From Poa pratensis (lineage: Eukaryota > Streptophyta > Magnoliopsida > Poales > Poaceae): a DNA stretch of 64,000 bases. The translations under genes and the position numbers were made by a program. The stretch is taken from contig CAMZMU010000020.1 of the NCBI GenBank assembly GCA_947311845.1, positions 42,375,665 to 42,439,664 of the forward strand. The letters are read 5' to 3'. Below are positions 45,501 through 56,002 of this stretch, in pieces. Position 1 is the first letter of the stretch, and each line of letters begins with the position of its first letter. Under the pieces are notes generated by a model. It was not told the origin of the DNA and ran no database searches. It saw only the letters and a list, made by a program, of their open reading frames with translations.

Positions 45501-48130
45501 ACGTGCACCCTCCCAGCCATCTAGGAGTATGAGTAGCACTTTTAGGTAATCCTAAAGAACGTGCGACAATCCTATCCATCTGGACCCCCGTGGACCCTTC
45601 CTAGCCTTCTAAGATTATACGGACCCTCCTTACATCATCTGACCCACGTACACCCCTCCCAGCCATCTAGGAGTGTCAGTAGCACTTTTGGGTGATCATA
45701 AAGCACGTGCGACAATCCTAGCCGTCTGGAACCCCTTGGACCCCTCCTAGCCATCTAGGGTATACGGACCCTCCTTATATCATCTGACCCACGTGCACCC
45801 GTCCCAGCCATCTAGGAGTATCAGTAGCACTTTTAGGTCATCCTGAAGCACGTGCGACAATCCAAGCCATACGGACCCCCGTGAAACCCCTCCTAGCCAT
45901 CTAGGAGTATACGGACACCCCTTACGTCATCTGACCCACGTGCCCCTCTCAGCCATCTAGGAGTATCAGTAGCACTTTTAGGTCATCCTAAAGCACGTGC
46001 GACAATCCTAGCCATCTGGACCACCGTGGACCCCTCCTAGCCATCTAGGAGTGTACGGACCCTCCTTAAGTCATCTGACCAACGTGCACCCCTCCCAGCC
46101 ATCTAGGAGTATCCGTAGCACTTTTAGGTAATCCTAAAGAACGTGCGACTATCCTATCCATCTGGACCCCCGTGGACCCCTCCTAGCCATCTAGGAGTAT
46201 ACGGACCCTCCTTACGTCATCTGACCCATGTGCACCCCTCCCAGACATCTAGGAGTAACAGTACCACTTTTAGGTCATCCTAAAGCACGTGCGACAATCC
46301 TAGCCATCTGGACCCCGTGGACCCTTCCTAGCCTTCTAAGGGTATACGGACCCTCCTTACGTCATCTGACCCACGTGCACCCCTCTGAGCCATCTAGGAG
46401 TATCAGTAGCACTTTTAGGTCATCCTAAAGCACGTGCGACAATCCTAGCCATCTGGACCCCCGCGGACCCCTCCTAGCCATCTAGGAGTATATGGACCCT
46501 CCATACGTCATCTGACCCACGTGCACCCCTCCCAGACATCTAGGAGTATCCGTAGACTTTTAGGTCATCCTAAAGTACGTGCGGCAATCCTAGCCGTGTG
46601 GACCCCGTGGACCCTTCCTAGACATCTAGGAGTATACGGACCCTCATTACATCATCTGACCCACATGCACCCCTCTCAGCCATCTCGGAGTCTCAGTAGC
46701 ACTTTTAGGTCGTCATAAAGCACGTGCGACAATCCTATCCATATGGACCCCGTGGACCCCTCCTAACCATCAAGGAGTATACGGACCCCCTTACGTCATC
46801 TGACCCACGTGCACCCCTCCCAGCCATCTAGGAGTATCAATAACACTTTTAGGTAATCCTAAAGCACGTGCGACAATCCTAGCCATCTGGACCCCCGTGG
46901 ACCCTCCTTGCCATCTAGGAGTATACGGACCTCCTTAAGTCATCTGACCACGTGCACCCTTCCCAGCCATCTAGGAGTATCCGTAGACTTTTAGGTCATC
47001 CAAAAGTACGTGCGGCAATCCTAGCCGTGTGGACCCCCGTCGACCCCTCCTAGCCATCTAGGAGTATACGGACCCTTGTTAAGTCATCTGACCCACGTGC
47101 ACCCCTCCAAGCCATCTAGGAGTATCAGTAGCACTTTTTGGGTCATCCTAAAGCACGTGCGACAATCCTAGCCATCTGGACCCCCGTGGATCCCTCCTAG
47201 CCATCTAGGAGTATACGGACCCTCCTTACGTCATCTAACCACGTGCACCCCTCTGAGCCATCTAGGAGTATCAGTAGCACTTTTAGGTCATCCTAAAGCA
47301 CGTGCGACAATCCTAGCCATATGGACCCCCGTGGACTCCTCCTAGCCATTTAGGAGTATACGGACCCTCCTTACGTCATCTGACCCACGTGCACCCCTCC
47401 CAGCCATCTAGGAGTATCAGTAGCACTTTTAGGTCATCCTAAAGCACGTGCGACAATCCTAGACATCTGGACCCCCGCGGACCCCGCCCAGCCATCTAGG
47501 AGTATACGGACCCTCCTTACGTCATCTGACCCACGTGCACCCCTCCCAGCTATCTAGGAGTATCCATAGCACTTTTAGGTCATCCTAAAGCACGTGCGAC
47601 AATCCTAGACGTGTGGACCCCCGTGGACCCTTCCTAGCCATCTAGGAGTATACGGACCCTCCATACATCATCTGACCCACATGCACCCCTCCCAGCCATC
47701 TAGGAGTATCGGTAGCACTTTTAGGCCGTCCTAAAGCACGTGCGACAATCCTAGCCATATGGACCCCCGTGGACCCCTCCTAACCATCTAGGAGTATACG
47801 GACCCCTTACGTCATCTGACCCACGTGCACCCCTCCCAGCCATCTAGGAGTATCAATAACACTTTTAGGTCATACTAAAGCACGTGCGACAATCCTAGCC
47901 ATCTGCACCCCCGTGGACCCTCCTAGCCATCTAGGAGTATACGGACCCTCCTTAAGTCATCTGACCCACGTGCACCCCTCCCAGCCATCTAGGAGTATCA
48001 GTTGTATTTTAGGTCATCCTAAAGCACGTGCGACATTCCTAGCCATCTGGAACCCCGTGGACCCCTCCTAGCCATCTAGGAGTATACGGACCCTCCATAC
48101 GTCATCTGACCCACGTGCACCCTCCCAGCC
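39533..48130. repeat. Satellite block S3 with higher-order structure
   Basis: About 8.6 kb, near 59 monomers, no gene. A trimer period of about 435 bp is visible (the variant AGGTCTTCATAAAGCACG at 40143 and 40578, and again at 42551 and about 42985). A larger block of about 1.5 kb at 40.14-41.65 kb is repeated almost exactly 2,407 bp later at 42.55-44.06 kb. Three shortened monomers of about 87 bp end near 39825, 41655 and 44062, where the two internal CCATCT(A/C)GGAGT sites have been joined. Confidence 0.97.
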
Positions 48131-49057
48131 CCAATTCTCCTTTCCAAGCACGACTTACTCTTAGGATTGTTTGTCCAATTGGTCAATCCAACCAACCCAA
48201 TCTAGCCACCACAAGATGGAAGATTAGCAAGTAATCGCAACTACAAGCGGAGCCTTGGTATCCACGAAGGGATCTTCTCCACAAGGGGAGGCCTTGGTTC
48301 ATCTCCACAAGGGGAGGCCTTGATTCATCTCCATAGGATGAAAGAGACACTTTGAGAGGAAGGAGCAAGGCTCTACTTTAGTTTCCAAATCTTAGTCTAA
48401 CCCTAACCCTAGGGAGGAGGGAGGTATTCATAGTCTAAGCCACGAAGTGGGAAAAGTGGGAGGTTACAAGGCCTCATGGGCCAAACATGCACGCAGGCAT
48501 CGGGGGCCCCGGATCGCGTTTGAAACGCCGGATGGTCCGGCGGAGTTGCGCCGGCAGAGTGGGCGCCGGATCATCCGGCGGTTGACACACCGGATGGTCC
48601 GGCGGTTTCATCGAAATGTTCCCGAGAGGCTCCGGATGGGTGCCGGAAGCATCTGGCAGGGATCCGGCACACCGGATCATCCGGTGGATGGCGCCGGATG
48701 GTCCGGCGGCCAGATTTCCTGCACACTTCCTCCGCTTCATCCGATTCTTGTCCATCTTCTTCACCATCTTCCTTGGACTCTTGGGCAACCTTGTTGGCTT
48801 CATTCCTGAGTATGCACACTTCCTCTTCCTTGTCCACTTCTTGTCCATCTCCTTCATCATCTTCGACCAGCTCTTGGGCACCATCGGAGGCTTCATTCCT
48901 GAGTATGCACAGAGTATTCGAATGAATTAGCAAGCCATTCAAGGGAGTGTCGAAATCACACATCGAGAGGAGCGAGGTCACCTTTTCATGAAGGGCCTTG
49001 ACTCTTGCTCTTGTCATTGGGCCACTTGTTGTAGGAGCCGTAGGTTGGGCTACATCA
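48131..49057 (-). mobile_element. Solo LTR of D-type, truncated at its U5 end
   Basis: Matches the D 3' LTR from about 50468 to 51385, lacking the outer 165 bp or so that contain TGATGTGGGTTGG. It ends GGGCTACATCA at 49057, followed by AGTATCAG satellite. Compared with an uninterrupted monomer, ATCTAGG is missing at the site. U3 palindromes are of the CCGGATCATCCGG type (about 48540-48710). On the minus strand the LTR-coded tail has the same 31-codon duplication as element D. Confidence 0.85.
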
Positions 49058-50302
49058 AGTATCAGTAGCACTTTTAGGTCATCCTAAAGCACGTGCGACA
49101 ATCCTAGCCGTATGGACCCCGTGGACCCCTCCTAACCATCTAGGAGTATACGAACCCCTCTTACCTCATCTGACCCACGTGCACCCCTCCCAGCCATCTA
49201 GGAGTATCAATAGCACTTTTAGTTCATCCTAAAGCACGTGCGACAATCCTAGCCATCTAGGAGTATACGGACCCTCCTTACGTCATCTGACCCACGTGCA
49301 CCCCTCCCAGCCATCTAGGAGTATCAGTAGCACTTTTAGGTCATCCTAAAGCACGTGCAACAATCCTACCCATCTGGACCCTCGTGGACCCTCCTAGCCA
49401 TCTAGGAGTATACGGACCCTCCTCACGTCATCTGACCCACGTGCACCCCTCCCAGCCATATAGGAGTATCAGTAGCACTTTTAGGTCATCCTAAAGCACG
49501 TGCGACAATCCTAGCCATATGGACCCCCGTGGACCCCTCCTAACCATCTAGGAGTATACGGACCCCCCTTACGTCATCTGACCCACGTGCACCCCTCCCA
49601 GCCATCTAGGAGTATCAATAGCACTTTTAGGTCATCCTAAAGCACATGCGACAATCCTAACCATCTGGACCCCTGTGGTCCCTCCTAGCCATCTAGGAGT
49701 ATACGGACCCTCCTTAATTCATCTGACCCACGTGCACCCCTCCCAGCCATCTAGGAGCATCAGTAGCACTTTTAGGTCATCCTAAAGCACGTGCGACAAT
49801 CCTACTCATCCGGACCCCGTGGAACCTTCCTAGCCATCTAGGAGTATACGGACCCTCCTTACGTCATCTGACGCACGTGCACCCCTACCAGCCATCTAAG
49901 AGTATCAGTAGCACTTTTAGGTCATCCTAAAGCACGTGCGACAATCCTAGCCATATGGACCCCCGTGGACCCTTCCTAGCCTTCTAAGAGTATACGGACC
50001 CTCCTTACGTCATCTGACCCACATGCACCCCTCCCAGCCATCCAGAAGTATCAGTAGCACTTTTAGGTCATCCTAAAGCACGTGCGACAATCCTAGCCAT
50101 ACGAACCCCCGTGGATTCCTCCTAGCCATCTAGGAGTATACGGACCCCCTTACGTCATCTGACCCACGTGCACCCCTCCCAGCCATCTAGGAGTATCAGT
50201 AGCACTTTTAGGTCATCCTAAAGCACGTGCGACAATCCTAGCCATCTGGACCCCCGTGGACCCTCCTAGCCATCTAGGAGTATACGGACCCTCCTTAAGT
50301 CG
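49058..50302. repeat. Satellite block S4
   Basis: About 1.25 kb, near 8.6 monomers. One monomer at about 49245-49265 has lost 30 bp by joining AGCCAT(CT) to the downstream CCATCTAGGAGTATACGG site. It ends CCTTAAGTCG at the D LTR. Confidence 0.97.
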
Positions 50303-51385
50303 TGATGTGGGTTGGTCCCGATTTTCACGGATTTGTGCGGAGAGAACGATGAACACGAAGAACAACGGATGAACTCAAGAACACAAAGAGGGGAATCACT
50401 CAAAACAAGGATAAATAGCAAGTAGCAACTCGGCAAGAGTCAATTGGTAACAAATCCCGAGGGTAGCCCCCAATTCTCCTCTCCCAAGCACACCTTACTC
50501 TTAGAATTGTTTGTCCAATTGGTCAATCCAACCAATCCAATCTAGCCACCACAAGATGGAAGATTTGCAAGTAATCGCAACTACAAGCGGAGCCTTGGTA
50601 TCCACGAAGGGATCTCCTCCACAAGGGGAGGCCTGGGTTCATCTCCACAAGGGGAGGCCTTGATTCATCTCCATAGGAGGAAAGAGACACTTTGAGAAGA
50701 AGGAGCAAGGGTCTACTCTAATCCGAAATCTTAGTCTAACCCTAACCCTAGGGGAGGAGGGAGGTGTTTATAGTCTAAGCCACGAAGTGGGAAAAGGTGG
50801 GAGGTTACAAGGCCTCACGGGCCAAACATGCACGCAGGCATCGGTGGCGCCGGATCGCCGAATGGTCCGACGGAGTTGCACCGGCAGAGTGGGCGCCGGA
50901 TCATCCGGCGGTTGAAACGCTGGATGGTCCGGCGGTTTCGTCGAAATATTCCCGAGAGGCGCCAGATGGGTGCCGGAATCATCCGGCAAGGATCCGGCGC
51001 GCCGGATCATCCGGTGGATGGCCGGATGGTCCGGCCGCCAGATTTCCTGCACACTTCCTCCGCTTCATCTGATTCTTGTCCATCTTCTTCACCATCTTCC
51101 TTGGACTCTTGGGCAACCTTATTGGCTTCATTCCTGAGTATGCACACTTCCTCTTCCTTGTCCATTTCTTGTCCATCTCCTTCATCATCCTCGACCAGCT
51201 CTTGGGCACCATCGGAGGCTTCATTCCTGAGTATGCACAGAGTATTCGAATGAAGTAGCAAGCCATTCAAGGGAGTGTCGAAATCACACATAGAGAGGAG
51301 CGAGGTCACCTTTTCATGAAGGGCCTTGACTCTTGCTCTTGTCATTTGGCCACTTGTTGTAGGAGCCGTAGGTTGGGCTACATCA
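50303..51385 (-). repeat. 3' LTR of element D
   Basis: 1,083 bp from TGATGTGGGTTGG to CTACATCA. Palindromes of the CCGGATCATCCGG type at about 50845-51040. The coding-like start encodes QMTRARVKALHEKVTSLLSM and a tandem 31-codon duplication beginning CILRNEA. Confidence 0.92.
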
Positions 51386-51924
51386 TCTACCCCCCCTTGG
51401 AAAAGAGTCGTCCTCGACTCTTGGTCATCCTCATCGCTTGATGTTCCAAGGTATGGCGATAGGTCGGCGACGTTGAAGGTGTCATGGATCAAGTGTTTGG
51501 AGTGGGAGATGTCGATCTTGTAGGCATTGTCGTTGATGCGCTTGATAACCTTGAAAGGTCCATCTCCACGAGGGTGAAGCTTGGTCCTCCTTGCATCCGG
51601 AAAGCGATCTTTGCGAAGGTGCAGCCAAACAAGGTCTCCTTCTTCAAATATCATGGCGCGCTTGTGTTTGTTCATCTTCGTAGCATGGACTTTGTTGTGG
51701 TTCTCAAGCGTAGTTCTTGTTTCCTCATGGAGCTTCTTCATGTAAGCGGCTCGCTTGTCGAAGTCCATGTTAACTTGTTCACGGAGTGGAAGTGGTAGCA
51801 TGTCGAGCGCGGTGTAGGGGTTGTAGCCATAGACGATCTCGAAGGGTGATCTCTTTGTTGCGCGATGTAGTGCTCGATTGTAGGCGAACTCGGCGTGTGG
51901 GATGCACTCTTCCCAATTCTTCAA
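51007..51924 (-). CDS. Integrase C-terminus and LTR-coded tail of element D, one continuous frame
   Basis: An uninterrupted 305-codon frame. It starts in the integrase C-terminal half (WEECIPHAEFAYNRALH, SPFEIVYGYNPY), passes EGDLVWLHLRKDRFP and FNVADLSPYLGTS, crosses the polypurine tract as RTTLFQGGVDD, and continues about 125 codons into the LTR (TRARVKALHEKVTSLLSM, LNGLLLHSNTLCILRNEA). Because the frame stays open across the tract it is the best evidence here that pol terminates within the 3' LTR. The distal part is Glu/Asp-rich with a 31-residue tandem duplication. Upstream pol is frameshifted, so this copy is not a working gene. Confidence 0.75.
   Translation of the reverse strand: MKNWEECIPHAEFAYNRALHRATKRSPFEIVYGYNPYTALDMLPLPLREQVNMDFDKRAAYMKKLHEETRTTLENHNKVHATKMNKHKRAMIFEEGDLVWLHLRKDRFPDARRTKLHPRGDGPFKVIKRINDNAYKIDISHSKHLIHDTFNVADLSPYLGTSSDEDDQESRTTLFQGGVDDVAQPTAPTTSGQMTRARVKALHEKVTSLLSMCDFDTPLNGLLLHSNTLCILRNEASDGAQELVEDDEGDGQEMDKEEEVCILRNEANKVAQESKEDGEEDGQESDEAEEVCRKSGGRTIRPSTG
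51386..51404 (-). other. Polypurine tract of element D
   Basis: Plus-strand TCTACCCCCCCTTGGAAAA, a purine run on the minus strand directly before the 3' LTR. Confidence 0.88.
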
Positions 51925-52640
51925 GTTAGGCTTGATCTACACACGAAGTAGTGTAGATAGGCTTCGGTTCACCACTTCGGTTGGCCATCGGTTTGAGGGT
52001 GGTATGCAGTGGAGAATAGTTGCTTGATTCCCATCTTGGCCATCAAAGTCTTCCAAAAATAGCTCACGAACTTGACATCACGATCCGACACAATGGTCTT
52101 TGGCACGCCATGAAGACGGACGATTTCCCTAAAAACAAAGTAGCAATATGTGAAGCATCGTCGGTCTTGTTGCATGGTATGAAGTGTGGCATTTTAGAGA
52201 ATCTATCAATGACGACAAAGATGGAATCCATAGCTATATCGGACCATGGGTGATGTGGAATAGGCAAAGGTGTATATAAGCCATGAGAGTTTAGAGTAGA
52301 CTTAGCTTTGAGACATGTGGAACATCGTCGAACTAGGCGTTCCACATCACGCTTCATTCGTGGCCAATAGTAGTTGGTGGCGAGCATGGCGTAGGTCTTG
52401 TCGTGGCCAAAGTGACCCATGAGTGTTCCTCCATGAGATTCCTTCAAAAGGACCAAACGAAGCGAAGACTCGGGTATGCATAGTTTGTTAGCCTTAAACA
52501 AGAAACCTTGGTGCAAATAGAAATCACCAATTCCTTTGGACTCCGAACATTGAGCGAAAATGTCTCCAAAGAAAGCATCGGTAGCATACAACTCTTTTAT
52601 CTCATCCAAACCCAAGACACTAATGTCAAGACGTGTAAGT
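51925..52640 (-). pseudogene. Integrase core of element D, with deletions
   Basis: The zinc region is intact ([24 protein letters not shown]). In the catalytic core [19 protein letters not shown] lacks about 13 residues that follow the first catalytic Asp in B and C ([13 protein letters not shown]). The second Asp lies in [15 protein letters not shown], in another frame at 52175-51969, and the segment ends TDGQPKW where TDGQTE is expected. The enzyme cannot be functional as read. Confidence 0.82.
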
Positions 52641-53180
52641 AGGTTGGCCTTGCGGGATAGAGCATCCGCGACCACATTGTCTTTACCTTTCTTGTATTTG
52701 ATGACAAAGGTAAAAGACTCAATGAACTCAACCCACTTAGCATGTCTTTTGTTCAAATTTGTTTGACTTTTCAAATATTTCAAGGATTCATGGTCGGAAT
52801 GAATGACAAATTCCTTAGGACGAAGGTAATGTTGCCACACATCCAAAACACGAACCAAAGCAAATAACTCTGTCATAAATGGGGTAATTCAAGCGAGCTC
52901 CATCTAGTTTCTCACTATGGTATGCGATGGGTCTACCATTTTGCATAAGCACTCCACCAATGACCAATCCACTTCCATTGCATTCAATCTCAAATGTCTT
53001 AGAGAAATCCGGAAGGGCAAGGAGTGGTGCTTCGGTTAATAACCGTTTGAGGTCATTGAAAGCAAAATCATGTGCATTGCCCCCAAATGAAAGGTACATT
53101 CTTCTTTGTAAGTTCATGGAGGGGGCAAGCAATTGTGGAAAAATCCTTGATGAATCGACGGTAAAATCCGGCAAAACCAA
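52641..53180 (-). pseudogene. RNase H of element D
   Basis: Frames 53180-52815 ([28 protein letters not shown]) and 52876-52064 ([30 protein letters not shown]). The first catalytic Asp position reads Asn (ECNGSG instead of ECDASG). A small deletion at about 52870 splits the domain. Confidence 0.82.
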
Positions 53181-53890
53181 GAAAACGTCTCAACTCCTCA
53201 AGTGCCATCGGAAAAGGCCAAGTCCGAATTGCTTGTATCTTTGCTTCATCGACTTCGACTCCATCCGAAGAAATAACAAAACCCAAGAAAACAAGTTTGT
53301 TGGTGGCAAAAGTGCACTTAGAAAGATTGGCATAAATCTTTTCATTGCGAAGAACCAACAAAACTTGAGCAACATGAGAAGTGTGTCTTCCAAAGATTTG
53401 CTATAAATAAGGATGTCGTCAAAGTATACCACAACAAATTTGCCAATAAAGGACGCAAAACATGATTCATGAGACGCATAAAAGTAGAAGGTGCATTGGA
53501 AAGACCAAATGGCATGACGAGCCACTCATAAAGACCAAGCTTTGTTTTGAATGCGGTCTTCCATTCATCACCTTCACACATCCTTATTTGATGGTATCCA
53601 CTTTTAAGATCCAATTTGGAGAATATAGCGAAACCACAATGCTCATCAAACATATCATCAAGTCGAGGGATAGGGTGGCGATACCTAACGGTGATGGCGT
53701 TGATGGGGCGACAATCCATGCAAAGGCGAAGAGTGTTGTCGTGCTTGGGTACCAAGATGACGGGCACGGCACACGGACTTAAGCTCTCGTGGATATGTCC
53801 CATGGCAAGAAGTTCTTGTATTTGCCGCTCGATCTCCTTTGTCTCCTCGGGTTGGTGCGGTAAGGAGCGCGGTTTGGTAGCGGTGTGCCG
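53181..53890 (-). pseudogene. Reverse transcriptase of element D
   Basis: Frame 53803-53342: [56 protein letters not shown]; then the catalytic region [19 protein letters not shown] in the overlapping frame 53525-53190, and the thumb at 53361-53068 (LSKCTFATNKLVFLGFVI, LRRFLGFAGFYRRFI). YFDD is present at about 53422-53433. Its N-terminal edge ([11 protein letters not shown] type) is joined directly to gag sequence. Confidence 0.85.
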
Positions 53891-54722
53891 GGAACAAGGT
53901 TGTTCAAGTTGTCATCGTCATCTCGACGGTTCGGAGGTGGGAATGCACGTCCACGTCTCCTTTGGTTGAGTCCATCACCAAGATATTGGTTGCACTCCGC
54001 ATCACTTGATTCGGTTTGGTTATGGTGATGACGATCATGCGGATGCTCTTGGCGGTGATGAGGCTCATGGTGAGGATGATTCTCATGGTGTTGACGTGGC
54101 TCATTGTGAGGAAGACGCTCTTCATGGTTTCCATTCACGCGATTATTGTGGCGTGGTCTTGGAGGATGGTGGTGTCGACGGCCTTGGTCTCCATAGTCAT
54201 TCGCACCCGGAAAACCATTGTCATTGGCCAAAGGGTCTTGACGATTTTGATGTCGAGGTGGTGGTGAAGGAGTTCGTTCACGACGTCCACCATTTTGTCC
54301 ATGTTGTTCTTGATGTCCGTTGTCATGGTGTGCGCGAGGAGAAGGTGGGTGCTCCACTTCATGGTGATGTCGAGCATGTTCGTCGCGCCTTGGGATTTCT
54401 TGACGAGCTTGTTGCGGCTCTTGATGCGCATGCCGTGGTGTGTTGACCTTGATGTGCTTCTTGTACGGTGGGAGCCTGAAGAAGAAGATCAACGTTGCGC
54501 AAGGTTGTTGAGGGCTTCGGTCACATTTGCCATTTGCGCATTGAGGGTGTTGAAGTTCTCGTCTTGTACTTGAAGACGGCGCTCATAACGGCCTAGCCCA
54601 TCACGAACTAGGCAACGAAGGCCCACGAACTCGTTGTGTGTGACATAGCCATTGTCACCTTGCATTCCTCCATGGATGCCATCATCCGAGCTTGAGCTTC
54701 CGTTTGTACTTCCCCTAAACAT
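53891..54722 (-). pseudogene. gag N-terminal region of element D, fused to RT by internal deletion
   Basis: Starts MFRGSTNGSSSSDDG at 54722 and is open for 77 codons with a helical segment (GRYERRLQVQDENFNTLN). It continues in another frame (54492-53779) as a long His/Arg/Pro-rich stretch ending [10 protein letters not shown], after which [11 protein letters not shown] of RT begins. Retrotrans_gag core, zinc knuckle and protease are all missing, so an internal deletion, probably more than 1 kb, has joined gag to RT. The same start peptide occurs in element H at 63279. Confidence 0.82.
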
Positions 54723-55988
54723 GATCTAAAAAACAAGTGAAATGTGTGGAAATGGAGAACCAAGAGAAAACTATATCGTAAGAATAGAGTTGCTTGATGA
54801 AAGAGAATCCGGTTCTAACACCCACACACACTTATCGGGAAAGGAAGGTATGGTAGGTGGAAAGCAAATCAAACCAATCCGAAAAACAAGATATTGTAAA
54901 GGCAAGTAGAGAACCACAATGATCACAAAGCAAAACAAGTCAATCTCAAAAGATAGTACAAGGAAACACACATGAGGAGAGATAAATGGGACTTATGCAA
55001 CCAAGAAGTGAGCTAAAGAACCAAATGATCCTAGCGAAGACTATAAGCTCGTGTTGCACAAGTACAAGTAGAGCCACTAGCTCCATTGCAATCTATTGGT
55101 GGGCTACAATATTTGCACAAAATGTACCACCTACTAGATGTTCATCGTGCTTGCGCGCATCCTACAAGAGATATGTCAAGTGGTGTTTCTTTCTTTTCTT
55201 TTTCTTGCTTTGGCACTTTTTGCTTCTTGTCTCTTTTGATTCTTTTTCTCTTTTGCACAGCCACTTCTTTTGATGCCAACACAAGATATATGTCAACTAG
55301 CGCAAATACTTTTGCTCGGAAACTACACGGTGAAAATGTGCAAAGCCCAAACAATCATTAAGAGCTAGCCTCGATAGGATATGGTGATTGCAATGATATA
55401 GTGTGGCTCACAAAGCAATGGCAAGGAGAAAAGATTCGTGATGATTATACCTTCGTTGACGATCCTTACCCTTTGGTGTAGAAGGTTCGTGCTTGCCCAA
55501 GAATTTTGGTGTTGGTGGATGATGGATCTTCCGCAATGGTGATGGAGGTCTTGATCGTAGCTTCAAAACGAGCCAAATAACACCAAAAACGGAGTCTGGA
55601 ATCAAAAGATATGACCAAAACAAAAATCTGAAATTTGCAGTTTCGGGTTGTGGTCCGGCATAGGCCGGTTTGAGGCCGGCTTGGAGGCCGGTTGACCCAC
55701 GTGAAGTTGACCCTCGAAAATCCGCGATTTTGGCGGAAAAAAACGTCCCGAAAAACCACAAATCGAAGGGAAAATCAATGGAATTTGGCCATGGGAACGC
55801 AAAGTAAGGTAGATCAACAAATTTAGCAATAGATCCACGGATCAAAACTTACCAAAACGCACAAGATTCACAGATCGATCCAAAAGCAAATTGGGGCTAT
55901 TTTGGTGGAAATTTTCGAATTTCTCAAAATCAAAGAAAAATTTGGTGTATTTGGGGGTGGAAACACAAATCAATCCATGTCAACCCAA
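54723..55988 (-). other. Untranslated leader of element D
   Basis: About 1.3 kb, related to the leaders of G1 and G2 (GTGAGCTAAAGAACCAAATG near 55010). It contains a T/C-rich run at about 55185-55260 and a GGCCGG palindrome cluster at about 55645-55695. No gene is supported. Confidence 0.75.
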
Positions 55989-56000
55989 GCTCTGATACCA
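55989..56000 (-). other. Primer binding site of element D
   Basis: GCTCTGATACCA on plus, complementary to TGGTATCAGAGC (initiator Met-tRNA), two bases from the LTR at 56003. Confidence 0.92.
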
Positions 56001-56002
56001 TA

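Noticed and set aside
50298..50302. AGTCG as target duplication of element D
   Set aside because: The right end of D is a broken inverted LTR junction, so no second copy can be tested.
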